64,000 bases of DNA, taken from the NCBI RefSeq assembly GCF_018614615.1, contig NZ_JAGGOK010000069.1, positions 62,001-126,000 of the forward strand, given 5' to 3'. The number at the start of each line of letters is the position of its first letter. Position 1 is the first letter of the stretch. This stretch comes from Streptomyces sp. ISL-100. GTDB lineage: Bacteria > Actinomycetota > Actinomycetes > Streptomycetales > Streptomycetaceae. A program made the translations under genes and the position numbers. The notes beneath the pieces were generated by a model, which saw only the letters and a list, made by a program, of their open reading frames with translations, did not search any database and had not been told where the DNA came from. Shown in pieces: positions 1-8,839 of this stretch.

Positions 1-640
1 CCTGGTAGATGCGGCCCTTGTCGGCGGCGTACGCCTCCATGGAGCCGTGCCAGTCGAGGTGGTCGGGGGCGAGGTTCAGCACGGCCGCGGAGTGGGCGCG
101 CAGCGAGGGCGCCCAGTGCAGCTGGTAGCTGGAGAGCTCGACGGCCAGCACGTCGTACTTCTCGTCGCCGAGGACGGCGTCGAGCAGCGATACGCCGATG
201 TTGCCGACGGCGGCGGTACGCAGGCCCGCGGCCTCCAGGATGGAGGCCAGCATGCGTACGGTCGTGGTCTTGCCGTTGGTGCCGGTGACCGCGAGCCAGG
301 GGGCGGCATCCGGACCACGCAGGCGCCACGCCAGCTCGACGTCGCCCCAGATCTCCACGCCCGCCTCGGCGGCCGCCAGGAACAGCGGCTTGTCGGGCTT
401 CCAGCCGGGCGCGGTGACGATCAGCTCGGTGCCCTCGGTAAGGGTGGCGCCGTCGCCGAGGCGCACGGTGACGCCCAGGGCTTCGAGTTCGGTGGCCTGG
501 GCGCGGGATCGCTCGTCGTCACCGTCGTTGACGACGGTGACGTGTGCCCCCAGGCCCCGCAGCACACGTGCCGCGGGGATCCCGGAGACGCCAAGACCCG
601 CGACGGTCACCCGCTTGCCGGTCCAGGTCACTGCTGTCAC
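1..640 (-). CDS. murD: UDP-N-acetylmuramoyl-L-alanine--D-glutamate ligase, N-terminal part
   Basis: MurD adds D-glutamate to UDP-MurNAc-L-Ala in the cytoplasm, using ATP. About 213 residues are visible; the C-terminal half lies beyond the left edge. The ATP loop VTGTNGKTTT is near residues 118-127, followed by ELSSYQL and NLAPDHLDWHGS, which are typical of MurD rather than MurC, MurE or MurF. The start is GTG at 640, sharing GTGA with the mraY stop, so translation is probably coupled. It is the last visible gene of the division and wall operon; ftsW and murG would be expected next, which is inference from other actinomycetes. Confidence 0.96.
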   Translation of the reverse strand, partial: MTAVTWTGKRVTVAGLGVSGIPAARVLRGLGAHVTVVNDGDDERSRAQATELEALGVTVRLGDGATLTEGTELIVTAPGWKPDKPLFLAAAEAGVEIWGDVELAWRLRGPDAAPWLAVTGTNGKTTTVRMLASILEAAGLRTAAVGNIGVSLLDAVLGDEKYDVLAVELSSYQLHWAPSLRAHSAAVLNLAPDHLDWHGSMEAYAADKGRIYQ

Positions 641-1707
641 TTGTCGGCCGCCCAGCCCGCGTAGAAGAGCCCCAGACCGATGATTACGCACATGCCCTGG
701 ATGATCCAGAAGCGGACCACCACAAGGACTTCGGACCAGCCCTTGAGCTCGAAGTGATGCTGGAGCGGCGCCATCTTGAAGACGCGCTTTCCGGTCATCT
801 TGAACGAGCCGACCTGGATCACGACGGACATCGTGATCAGGACGAACAGACCGCCGAGGAGCGCCATCAGGAACTCGGTGCGCGAGCAGATCGCCAGACC
901 CGCGAGCGCGCCGCCGAGGGCGAGCGAGCCGGTGTCACCCATGAAGATCTTGGCGGGCGAGGTGTTCCACCACAGGAAGCCGAAGCAGGCGCCCATCAGG
1001 GCCGCCGCGACGACCGCGAGGTCGAGTGGATCTCGTACTTCGAAACAGGCTTCGGGGTTGGTCAGGCTCGGCGCGTCCGCACAGGACTCCTGGAACTGCC
1101 ACAGACCGATGAAGGTGTACGCGCCGAAGACCATCACGGAGGCGCCGGTGGCGAGTCCGTCGAGGCCGTCGGTGAGGTTCACACCGTTCGACATCGCCAG
1201 GATCATGAACAGCGCCCACACCACGAACAGCACCGGGCCGATCGACCAGCCGAAGTCCTGGACGAAGGAGAGCCTGGTGGAGGCCGGGGCGTTGCCGCGG
1301 ATGTCCTTGAACTGCAGGGCCAGCACGGCGAACGCGATGCCGACGATCAGCTGTCCGGCCATCTTCGCCTTGGCCCGCAGGCCCAGCGAACGCTGCTTGA
1401 CGATCTTGATGTAGTCGTCGAGGAAGCCGACCAGGCCCATGCCCGCCATGAGGAAGAGCACCAGCAGGCCGGAGACGCTCGGCTTCTCGCCGGTGATCAC
1501 CTTCGCCATGGCGTACGCGATGAGCGTCGCCAGGATGAAGGCGATGCCGCCCATGGTCGGGGTGCCGCGCTTGCCGTGGTGGCCGCGCGGACCGTCGTCC
1601 CGGATGAACTGCCCGTATCCCTTGCGGGCCAGCAGTTTGATGAGCAGCGGGGTGCCGATCAGGGTCAGAAAGAGCCCGATGGCTCCCGCGAAGAGGATCT
1701 GCCTCAT
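637..1707 (-). CDS. mraY: Phospho-N-acetylmuramoyl-pentapeptide transferase
   Basis: MraY is a polytopic membrane enzyme that transfers phospho-MurNAc-pentapeptide to undecaprenyl phosphate, making lipid I. The 356-residue length fits the family. Visible signatures are the aspartate pair in GFLDDYIK (residues 97-98), NGVNLTDGLDGLA (about 174-186), FMGDTGSLALGG (about 255-266) and the His-rich PLQHHFELKGW near residue 320. About ten hydrophobic segments are present. It overlaps murF upstream by 4 bp and murD downstream by 4 bp, as expected of a tightly coupled operon. Confidence 0.97.
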   Translation of the reverse strand: MRQILFAGAIGLFLTLIGTPLLIKLLARKGYGQFIRDDGPRGHHGKRGTPTMGGIAFILATLIAYAMAKVITGEKPSVSGLLVLFLMAGMGLVGFLDDYIKIVKQRSLGLRAKAKMAGQLIVGIAFAVLALQFKDIRGNAPASTRLSFVQDFGWSIGPVLFVVWALFMILAMSNGVNLTDGLDGLATGASVMVFGAYTFIGLWQFQESCADAPSLTNPEACFEVRDPLDLAVVAAALMGACFGFLWWNTSPAKIFMGDTGSLALGGALAGLAICSRTEFLMALLGGLFVLITMSVVIQVGSFKMTGKRVFKMAPLQHHFELKGWSEVLVVVRFWIIQGMCVIIGLGLFYAGWAADK

Positions 1708-3134
1708 CGGCCGGTGACCTCGCCCTCGGTGCGGTGGTCGAGGAGCGCCTGCGCGACTCGCTCGAGACCGACCGACCTGGAAGCCTTCACCAGCACGACG
1801 TCTCCCGGACGCAGTTCACTGCGCAACAGGTCGACCGCCGCTTGCGCGTCGGACACGTGCACCGACTCCTCACCCCACGAACCCTCGTTGTAAGCGCCCA
1901 GCTGCAGCCAGGACGCTTCCCTGCCCCCGACTGCCACGAGCTTGCTGACGTTGAGCCGGACGGCGAGCCGTCCGACCGCGTCGTGCTCGGCGAGCGAATC
2001 GTCACCCAGCTCGGCCATGTGACCGAGCACAGCCCACGTACGCCCCCCCTTTGCCTGGGAGGCCCGACCCATTGCCGCGAGCGCGCGCAGGGCGGCTCGC
2101 ATGGATTCGGGGTTCGCGTTGTAGGCGTCGTTGACGACCGTCACGCCGTCAGGACGCTCGGTGACCTCCATGCGCCAGCGGGAGAGGGTGCCCGCCTCGG
2201 AGAGCGCGGTGGCGATCTCGTCCACGGACATGCCCAGCTCATGGGCGACGGCGGCCGCGGCGAGCGCGTTCGACACGTGGTGCTCACCGTACAGCCGCAT
2301 GGTCACGTCACTGCACCCGGTGGGTGTGCGAAGACTGAAGGCCGGCTGGCCATTCTCCGTGAGCCGGACATTCTCGGCGCGTACGTCCGCGTCCGCGGCC
2401 TCACCGAAGAGCACGACCCGGGCTTTTGTACGGGATGCCATGGCGCGTACGAGCTGATCGTCGGCGTTGAGCACGGCGATCCCGCCCGCGTCCGCCGGCG
2501 GCAGCGCCTCGACCATCTCGCCCTTGGCCTCGGCGATCTGCTCGCGGCCGCCGAACTCGCCGATGTGGGCGGTGCCGACATTCAGTACGAGTCCGATGCG
2601 CGGCGGGGTCAGCTCGGTGAGGTACCGGATGTGGCCGATGCCGCGCGCCCCCATTTCGAGGACCAGGTGCTCGGTCTCCTCGGTGGTGCGCAGCGCGGTG
2701 AGCGGCAGGCCGATCTCGTTGTTGAGGGAGCCGGGCGTCCAGACCGTGGGGGCCTTGCGCTCCAGGAGCTGGGCGATCAGGTCCTTGGTGGACGTCTTGC
2801 CGGCCGAGCCGGTGAGTGCGACGACCTTCGTGCCGAGCCGTCCGACGACGGCCCGTGCCAGGGCGCCCAGCGCCTCGGTGACGTCGTCCACGACGATGGC
2901 GGGTACGCCGACGGGGCGGGTGGCCAGCACGGCTGCCGCACCGGAGGCGACGGCCCGCTCGGCGTAGTCGTGGCCGTCGACTTTCTCGCCCGCGAAGGCG
3001 GCGAAGAGGCTGCCGGGCTTCACTTCGCGCGAGTCGATGACTACGGGGCCGGTCACCCGCAGGGCGCTGTCCGGTATGTCGTGCGACTGCCCGCCGGTGA
3101 TCTCGGCGATTTCAGCGAGGGAGAGTGCGATCAC
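1704..3134 (-). CDS. murF: UDP-N-acetylmuramoyl-tripeptide--D-alanyl-D-alanine ligase
   Basis: MurF adds D-Ala-D-Ala to the UDP-MurNAc-tripeptide, the last cytoplasmic step before MraY. The protein has 476 residues, normal for the family. The ATP-binding loop ALTGSAGKTSTKD lies near residues 106-118, and NDAYNANPESM in the C-terminal half is a characteristic MurF motif. The N-terminal Mur ligase domain is followed by the central ATPase and the C-terminal domain. The start overlaps the murE stop by 4 bp and the stop overlaps the mraY start by 4 bp. Confidence 0.96.
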   Translation of the reverse strand: MIALSLAEIAEITGGQSHDIPDSALRVTGPVVIDSREVKPGSLFAAFAGEKVDGHDYAERAVASGAAAVLATRPVGVPAIVVDDVTEALGALARAVVGRLGTKVVALTGSAGKTSTKDLIAQLLERKAPTVWTPGSLNNEIGLPLTALRTTEETEHLVLEMGARGIGHIRYLTELTPPRIGLVLNVGTAHIGEFGGREQIAEAKGEMVEALPPADAGGIAVLNADDQLVRAMASRTKARVVLFGEAADADVRAENVRLTENGQPAFSLRTPTGCSDVTMRLYGEHHVSNALAAAAVAHELGMSVDEIATALSEAGTLSRWRMEVTERPDGVTVVNDAYNANPESMRAALRALAAMGRASQAKGGRTWAVLGHMAELGDDSLAEHDAVGRLAVRLNVSKLVAVGGREASWLQLGAYNEGSWGEESVHVSDAQAAVDLLRSELRPGDVVLVKASRSVGLERVAQALLDHRTEGEVTGR

Positions 3135-4819
3135 TTGGCCACCCCGCCGTCCTGGGTCAGTGCGGCGGCGCGGATCGCGGCGCGCAGCACCTGGCGGTCG
3201 TCGAAGGGACGTACCACTCCGGCGATGTCCTGGCCCTGCTCGTGCCCCTTGCCCGCGACGAGCACGGTGTCACCGGGCTTGGCGCGGGCGACCGCGGCCG
3301 CGATGGCCGAGGCCCGGTCGGCGTCGACCAGGACGTCGCCGCGCTCGTGCGCGGGCACCTCGGCGGCGCCGGCGAGCATCGCGGCGAGGATCGCGAGGGG
3401 GTCCTCGGAGCGCGGGTTGTCGGAGGTCAGTACGGCCGTGTCGGCGAGGCGGGCGGCGGCTGCGCCCATCGAGGGCCGCTTCTGTTTGTCGCGGTCGCCG
3501 CCGCAGCCGAGCACAATGTGCAGCTCGCCCCCGGTGACCTTGCGCAGGGCGCGCAGGACCGATTCGACAGCGTCCGTCTTGTGGGCGTAGTCGACGACGG
3601 CGAGGTACGGCTGGCCCGCGTCCACACGCTCCAGGCGGCCCGGTACGCCGGGGACGTCGGCGATGCCGTCGGCGGCGGTCTGCGGGTCGACGCCCGCGAC
3701 GGCGAGCGTGACGATCGCGGCGAGCGTGTTGGCGACGTTGAAGGGGCCGGCCAGCGGGGCGGTCGCGGTGATGCGCTCGTCCTTGGGTCCGACGGCCGTG
3801 AACGTACTGGTGAAGGGGCCGACCTCGACGCCCTCGGCGCGCCAGTCGGCGTCCGGGTGGCCCTCGGCGGAGAAGGAGGTGACCGGGACGCCGGACTCGC
3901 TGATGAGCCTGCGGCCGTACTCGTCGTCGAAGTTCACGACGCCGGTCCTGCTGCGCTCCGGGGTGAAGAGACGTGCCTTCGCCTGGAAGTAGTCCTCCAT
4001 GTCGGAGTGGAATTCCATGTGCTCGGGGCTCAGGTTGTTGAAGACCGCGACATCGAAGACACAGCCGTCGACCCGGCCGAGCACCAGCGCGTGGCTGGAA
4101 ACCTCCATGGCGACCGCCTCGACCCCGCGTTCGCGCATGACCGCGAAGAGAGCCTGGAGGTCGGTGGCCTCGGGGGTGGTGCGCTCGGACTTGATGCGCT
4201 CGTCGCCGATGCGCATCTCGACCGTACCGATCAGACCGGTCATTTTCCCGGCTGCCTGCAGACCGCCCTCGACGAGGTACGCCGTGGTGGTCTTGCCGGA
4301 GGTGCCGGTGATGCCGATCTGGAGGAGGCCGCTGCCCGGGTGGCCGTAGATCTCGGTGGCGAGCTCGCCCATCCGGCCGCGCGGGTCCTCGACGACCAGG
4401 GCCGGCAGGCCCGTGGCCTCGGCCCGTGCGGCGCCGGCCGGATCGGTGAGGATCGCGGCCGCGCCGAGACCCGCCGCCTGCGCGGCGAAGTCCGCGCCGT
4501 GGAGGCGCGCCCCTGGCAGGGCGGCGTACAGATCGCCTGGCCTCACCGCGCGGGAGTCGTGCGTGATACCGGTGACCTCGGCCGCGCTTTCGACGGCTCG
4601 GGGCTCGATACCCAGCCGTTCGGCCAGCTCCCCGAGGGGTGTCGGGCGGACCTGGACCGGCCGGGGCGCTCCGGGGTACGTCACCGGGGCGTCCTTCTGG
4701 GTGGTTTGGGACTGATCAGCGTGTGGCACGGCGGTGAGCGTACCGGGCGTACCCGGCCCCTCGCGAAACGAGGGGTGGGGGTCTTCGGAGTTCCCGGGGT
4801 TTCGGGTGATGGTTGTCAC
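3131..4819 (-). CDS. murE: UDP-MurNAc-L-Ala-D-Glu diaminopimelate ligase
   Basis: MurE adds the third residue of the peptidoglycan stem peptide. The ATP loop GITGTSGKTTTA is near residues 169-180 and the motif TSDNPRSEDP marks diaminopimelate-adding MurE (LL-DAP is expected in Streptomyces). The 562-residue reading starts at GTG 4819. Its first 45 residues look unlike MurE and lie over a stem-loop (4757-4775), and a GTG at 4684 preceded by AAGGAC gives a more usual start (about 517 residues). The first is listed because it sits 13 bp after the ftsI stop, but the shorter form is equally possible. Confidence 0.94.
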   Translation of the reverse strand: MTTITRNPGNSEDPHPSFREGPGTPGTLTAVPHADQSQTTQKDAPVTYPGAPRPVQVRPTPLGELAERLGIEPRAVESAAEVTGITHDSRAVRPGDLYAALPGARLHGADFAAQAAGLGAAAILTDPAGAARAEATGLPALVVEDPRGRMGELATEIYGHPGSGLLQIGITGTSGKTTTAYLVEGGLQAAGKMTGLIGTVEMRIGDERIKSERTTPEATDLQALFAVMRERGVEAVAMEVSSHALVLGRVDGCVFDVAVFNNLSPEHMEFHSDMEDYFQAKARLFTPERSRTGVVNFDDEYGRRLISESGVPVTSFSAEGHPDADWRAEGVEVGPFTSTFTAVGPKDERITATAPLAGPFNVANTLAAIVTLAVAGVDPQTAADGIADVPGVPGRLERVDAGQPYLAVVDYAHKTDAVESVLRALRKVTGGELHIVLGCGGDRDKQKRPSMGAAAARLADTAVLTSDNPRSEDPLAILAAMLAGAAEVPAHERGDVLVDADRASAIAAAVARAKPGDTVLVAGKGHEQGQDIAGVVRPFDDRQVLRAAIRAAALTQDGGVAK

Positions 4820-4832
4820 TGGTGGTCCTGAG

Positions 4833-6806
4833 TCACTCGCCGGGTGTGAAGGACACCGGCAGCCGGGCGGGCTTGCTGCCGGTCGGTGCGACCTGGAGGG
4901 TCTTCAGTGCGAACTCCATAACCTTCTTGTAGATGGGGCCGCAGATCTGGCCGCCGAAATAACTGCCCCTGGTCGGGTTCTGAATGGCGCAGTAGACGGT
5001 GACCCGCGGCTTGTCGGCGGGCGCGAATCCGGCAAACGAGGCGGTGTAGCCCTTGTAGCGCCCGGTGGCCGGATCCACCCGGTTGGACGTGCCGGTCTTT
5101 CCGCCGACGCGGTAGCCCGGGATACGGGCCTTGGTCCCCGTACCCTCCTCGTCGTCGACGACCGATTCCAGCATGGTGGCCACGGTCTTGGCGGTCTTCT
5201 CGCTGACCACGCGGGTCTTCTTGGGCGCCGGGGCCGGGGTGAAGCGGCCGTCGGGACCCTTGGTGCCGCGGATGAGCGTCGGCTGGATCCGTACGCCGCC
5301 GTTGGCGATCGTCGAGTAGACCGAGGCCGCCTGCATGGCGTTCAGCGAGAGGCCCTGGCCGAACGGGATCGTGTACTGCTGCGAGGTGCTCCAGTCCTTG
5401 GGCGCGGCGAGGATGCCCGCCGTCTCGCCGGGATAGCCGAGGCCGCTGGGGCTCCCGAGGCCGAACTTGCGCAGGTAGGAGTGGAGGACCTGGTTGGCCT
5501 CGGGCCGGGTCTTGCCGAGCTGCTCGGTCGCCAGGATCGTGCCGATGTTGCTGGATTTGGCCAGAACCCCGTTGAGCGTCAGGTACCAGGTGGGGTGATC
5601 GATGTCGTCCTTGAACAGCCGGTCGCCCCGGTGCAGCCGGTTCGGTACGACGACGTGGGTGCCCGGCGCCGCGGCGTTCTCCTCCAGTACCGCGGCCATG
5701 GACATGACCTTGGCGGTGGAGCCCGGTTCGTACGCGTCCTGCAGGGCGGCGTTGCCCATGGCGGCGGCGTCGGCCTGCGAGAGGTCGTTGGGGTCGAAGC
5801 CGGGGGAATTGGCCATGGCGAGGACCTCGCCGGTGCGGGTGTCCTGGACTATCACGTAGCCGCGGTCCGCCCCGGACTTTTCCACCTGCTTGCTGATGGC
5901 GTCCTGGGCGGCCCACTGGATGTCGCGGTCGATGGTCAGCTCGATGTCGGAGCCGGGCACGGCAGGGACCTCGCGGGCACCGACGGTGGGGACTCTGCGG
6001 CCACCGGACTGGGCGTATTTGATCTCCCCGTCCTTGCCGGCGAGCTCCTTGTCCAGCTGGGTCTCCAGGCCGCCCGCGCCTTTGCCCTCGGCGTTGACGT
6101 AACCGAGTATCCCGGCGGCGAGATCACCGTTGGGGTAGACGCGCTTGCTGCTGGCCTCCTGGAAGACGCCGGCGAGCACGTTGACGCCCTTGCCGCCCTT
6201 GGCCTTGTCCGCCTGTGCCTTCTCGGCGAAGACGTTCTTGAGGTCCTTGATCTGGTTCCAGATCTGCGGCGTCTGGCGATGGGCCAGGAGGACGTAGAGG
6301 CTCTTTGGCGTCCTCAGCTTCTTCGCCAGGTCGTCCGCGTCCTTGCGGAGGATCGGCGCGAGGAGCGCGGCGGCCTGCTCGGGAGCGTCCGGGGTCTTGG
6401 TGAACTTCGCGGTGAACATCGACGGGTCGGCCGTGATGTTGTGCGCGTCGACGCTGGTGGCCAGCGCGATGCCGCCGCGGTCGGTGATCTGGCCCCGCTC
6501 GGCGGCCAGCGTGGCACTGGAGTACCGGTTCTTCTCCGCCTTGGCGGTGTACGTGCTCGCGTCGACGGCCTGGACCTGGAGCAGCCGTACGACGAAGGCC
6601 ACCATGACCAGGGTCAGTCCGACGCCGACCAGCCGCAGTCTGGGCCGGGGGCTGCCGAGCACCAGGGCGCGGCCGGCCCTGGGCGCGGGGCGCGGCCGCC
6701 CGACCGGGGGGCGCGCCTTGGGCCGCGCGGCGGGCTTGGGCCGCCCGCCGCTGTGCGGGCGCCCGGGGCCGGGCACGCGGCGGCGCGGTGGTTCCTGGGG
6801 GGGCAC
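4833..6806 (-). CDS. ftsI: Septal penicillin-binding protein (FtsI / PBP3 class)
   Basis: Class B PBP, the transpeptidase that cross-links peptidoglycan at the division septum. A Pro/Arg-rich cytoplasmic tail (1-50) leads to one membrane anchor (about 57-77), then the PBP dimerisation domain and the transpeptidase. The active site is complete: SxxK as STAK (Ser363, Lys366), SSN at 418-420 and KTG at 570-572. The 657 residues are slightly long because of the N-terminal tail. The GTG start at 6806 is preceded by AGGTGA. It lies 66 bp after ftsL in the operon. Confidence 0.95.
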   Translation of the reverse strand: MPPQEPPRRRVPGPGRPHSGGRPKPAARPKARPPVGRPRPAPRAGRALVLGSPRPRLRLVGVGLTLVMVAFVVRLLQVQAVDASTYTAKAEKNRYSSATLAAERGQITDRGGIALATSVDAHNITADPSMFTAKFTKTPDAPEQAAALLAPILRKDADDLAKKLRTPKSLYVLLAHRQTPQIWNQIKDLKNVFAEKAQADKAKGGKGVNVLAGVFQEASSKRVYPNGDLAAGILGYVNAEGKGAGGLETQLDKELAGKDGEIKYAQSGGRRVPTVGAREVPAVPGSDIELTIDRDIQWAAQDAISKQVEKSGADRGYVIVQDTRTGEVLAMANSPGFDPNDLSQADAAAMGNAALQDAYEPGSTAKVMSMAAVLEENAAAPGTHVVVPNRLHRGDRLFKDDIDHPTWYLTLNGVLAKSSNIGTILATEQLGKTRPEANQVLHSYLRKFGLGSPSGLGYPGETAGILAAPKDWSTSQQYTIPFGQGLSLNAMQAASVYSTIANGGVRIQPTLIRGTKGPDGRFTPAPAPKKTRVVSEKTAKTVATMLESVVDDEEGTGTKARIPGYRVGGKTGTSNRVDPATGRYKGYTASFAGFAPADKPRVTVYCAIQNPTRGSYFGGQICGPIYKKVMEFALKTLQVAPTGSKPARLPVSFTPGE

Positions 6807-6872
6807 TGCGTCACCTGCCGGGGGTCGTGGTCGGCTTCGCGGACGAGGGCTGCTGGCGGGCTGCTGGGTGGC

Positions 6873-7490
6873 TTACGGGACGGGAACGGCGGCGGGCGGG
6901 CCCACGGGGCCCGGAGCGGACGCGGGCGGGGACGCGGGCGGGGACGCGAACTGCGTCGGGACAGACGGGGCGGGGACGGCCGGTGGGGCGGCCGACGGGG
7001 CCGGTGGGACTGGTGGGACCGGTGGGACGGAAACCGGCGGGTAGGCGGCCGACGGGGCAGGCGGGGCGAACGGGCCCGGCACGGGGAAGCTCAGCGGGGC
7101 GGTGCGGGCAGGGGCGGCGCCGGCGGACGCCCGGGAGGGTACGCCCCGGACCGAGCCGTCGGGGTTGAGGAACGCGGGGCTGCCGCCGGGCACCATGCCC
7201 AGTTCACGCGCCCTGCGCTCCAGGGCGCCGGGCGCGGACCGGTCGTCCACGTACTGCTGGAGTTCCTGTTCCTTGTCGGTCAGCTCGGTGGTCCGCTTCT
7301 TGAGTTCGCTCAGCTTGAACGAGCCCTCGTTGAGCGAGGAGTTCAGCAGCAGCAGCGTGATGAGCCCGCCGCCGAGCAGCAGCACGACCAGCAGTACGAA
7401 GGGGGTCCTGGCCGCCTGGGCGGGACCCGACGGCATCAGCCGCGACAACCGCGCGGCCCGCCCCTTCAGCTGCTTGGCCGGCTTGGTCAC
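6873..7490 (-). CDS. ftsL: FtsL-like septum protein with long Pro/Ala tail
   Basis: Small bitopic membrane protein in the ftsL position, between rsmH and ftsI. One membrane segment lies at about residues 30-50, followed by a charged, coiled-coil-like stretch (about 55-85) and the short motif RARELGMVPGG, typical of FtsL/DivIC-like proteins. Its role would be as a scaffold of the FtsQLB subcomplex; this is inferred from position and topology because FtsL sequence is poorly conserved. The last 90 residues or so are Pro/Ala/Val-rich low complexity, longer than in most FtsL. The GTG start overlaps the rsmH stop (GTGA). Confidence 0.85.
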   Translation of the reverse strand: MTKPAKQLKGRAARLSRLMPSGPAQAARTPFVLLVVLLLGGGLITLLLLNSSLNEGSFKLSELKKRTTELTDKEQELQQYVDDRSAPGALERRARELGMVPGGSPAFLNPDGSVRGVPSRASAGAAPARTAPLSFPVPGPFAPPAPSAAYPPVSVPPVPPVPPAPSAAPPAVPAPSVPTQFASPPASPPASAPGPVGPPAAVPVP

Positions 7491-8443
7491 AGCACGTCCT
7501 CCCGGATGCGCTGCGCCCCGCGCAGCCGGGCCGGGGCGGCGCGGCGGTTCTCCGCGATTTCTTCGTCCGTCGGCAGTTCCGCGCCGCGCGTCAGCAGCTT
7601 CAGCCTCGGCTGGTACTGCTCGGGTACGACCGGCAGGCCGGGCGGCGCCGTGTTGGCGGCGCCCGCCGCGAAGACCTGCTTGACCAGACGGTCTTCCAGC
7701 GAGTGGTACGAGAGGACCGCGATCCGGCCGCCCACGGCGAGCGTCTTCACCGCCGCCGGGATGGCCCGCTCCAGCACGCTGAGCTCACCGTTCACCTCGA
7801 TGCGCAGCGCCTGGAAAGTGCGCTTGGCCGGGTTGCCGCCGGTGCGCTTGGCGGCCTGCGGCAGTGCGTCGCGGATCAGCTCGACGAGCCGGGCGCTGTT
7901 GCTGAAGGGCTCCTTCTCGCGCTCACGCACGATCGCGGAGACGATTCTCTTGGCCTGCTTCTCCTCGCCGTACTGGCGCAGGATGCGGACCAGCTCGCCC
8001 GGCGGGTACGTGTTGAGGACCTCGGCCGCGCTGACGCCCGTCGTCTGGTCCATGCGCATGTCGAGCGGGGCGTCATGGGCGTACGCGAAACCGCGCTCGC
8101 GCTCGTCGAGCTGCATCGAGGAGACGCCGAGGTCGAAGAGGATGCCCTGGACGCGCGGGACGGAGAGCCGCTCCAGGACCTCGGGCAGCTCGTCGTAGAC
8201 GGCATGCACCAGGGTGGCCCGGTCACCGAACGGGGCGAGCCGCTCGCCGGAGAGCCGCAGCGCCTCCTTGTCCCGGTCGAGCGCGATGAGCCGCGCTTCG
8301 GGGAAGGCGGTGAGCAGGGCCTCGCTGTGTCCGCCGAGACCGAGGGTGCAGTCGACGACCACCGCTCCGGGCTCGCCGAGGGCCGGGGCCAACAGGTCCA
8401 GGCATCGCTGGAGCATCACCGGGACGTGTCGGGACTGGCTCAA
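7487..8443 (-). CDS. rsmH: 16S rRNA (cytosine-1402-N4)-methyltransferase RsmH
   Basis: SAM-dependent enzyme that methylates N4 of C1402 in the 30S P site; formerly mraW. The 318-residue protein begins with the family signature HVPVML near residue 6, has the SAM motif DCTLGLGGHS near 31-40, DLGVSSMQLD, and the C-terminal LSYHSLEDRLVK. It is the first gene of the wall and division operon in this window. No mraZ gene precedes it; the space upstream holds a leader and promoter instead. Confidence 0.96.
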   Translation of the reverse strand: MSQSRHVPVMLQRCLDLLAPALGEPGAVVVDCTLGLGGHSEALLTAFPEARLIALDRDKEALRLSGERLAPFGDRATLVHAVYDELPEVLERLSVPRVQGILFDLGVSSMQLDERERGFAYAHDAPLDMRMDQTTGVSAAEVLNTYPPGELVRILRQYGEEKQAKRIVSAIVREREKEPFSNSARLVELIRDALPQAAKRTGGNPAKRTFQALRIEVNGELSVLERAIPAAVKTLAVGGRIAVLSYHSLEDRLVKQVFAAGAANTAPPGLPVVPEQYQPRLKLLTRGAELPTDEEIAENRRAAPARLRGAQRIREDVL

Positions 8444-8472
8444 TGCGCCCTCTCAGGTACCGGCGCGGCTGT

Positions 8473-8577
8473 GTACGTACGGCCTGGTCCCCACCCGCTC
8501 GAAAGGGGACGGCCTGCCGGCGCCGGGGAAGTGGCGTCGGCCGACCGGCGAGCGGGAGGAGGCCGGGCCGTACGTAC
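8473..8577 (-). ncRNA. Candidate structured leader RNA of the rsmH/division operon
   Basis: Between the rsmH start and its likely promoter, a perfect 12-bp inverted repeat (GTACGTACGGCC at 8473-8484, partner at 8566-8577) encloses a nested 8-bp pair (CCCGCTCG at 8494-8501 with CGAGCGGG at 8549-8556) and further GC-rich pairing. In the minus-strand transcript this would form a long branched stem about 30 nt before rsmH. I do not recognise a known riboswitch family in it. The rest of 8444-8839 holds only promoter elements and no convincing gene. Confidence 0.5.
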
Positions 8578-8660
8578 GCCGCGCACGCGGGAGTAATTCA
8601 AAATGTGCGAGATGTGTCCGTAAAGCAGTAAGGGACGCGTCACGCCACCCACTTCGCGTC

Positions 8661-8688
8661 ACTTTAGTCGACTCGTCCGCCCGGTCAA
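8661..8688 (-). promoter_or_regulatory. Sigma-70 type promoter of the division operon
   Basis: On the minus strand TTGACC (8683-8688) and TAAAGT (8661-8666) are separated by 16 nt, close to the vegetative HrdB consensus. Transcription would start near 8654, giving a 5' leader of about 210 nt that contains the inverted repeat at 8473-8577. Confidence 0.6.
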
Positions 8689-8826
8689 TCAACGGGCCAG
8701 CGCGTCGCGCGGCCTTGCGTTCACCCGTACGGAGGATGCTTCGTGACGCCTGTGGGTTACCTCACAACAACCCTGGTTGACGTTCTTTGTCCCATCTCAC
8801 AGCGGGCCCGCACTGCCCGTGGCCAT

Positions 8827-8839
8827 TAACGTCTAAGGC
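8827..8839 (+). promoter_or_regulatory. -10 box for leaderless carbonic anhydrase mRNA
   Basis: TAACGT at 8827-8832 is followed by 7 nt and then the ATG at 8840, and there is no ribosome-binding site. This spacing places the transcription start on the start codon, so the message is probably leaderless. Confidence 0.5.

Noticed and set aside
6880..7100. Short tandem GC-rich repeats at the end of the ftsL-like gene
   Set aside because: They encode the Pro/Ala/Val tail of the protein and are not a separate repeat element.
4734..8198. 1154-codon open frame on the plus strand opposite ftsI, ftsL and rsmH
   Set aside because: It is an antisense shadow produced by high GC; the minus strand carries complete PBP and methyltransferase motifs.
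8440..8838. Several small frames upstream of rsmH
   Set aside because: They overlap the promoter and inverted repeat, lack ribosome-binding sites and family features.
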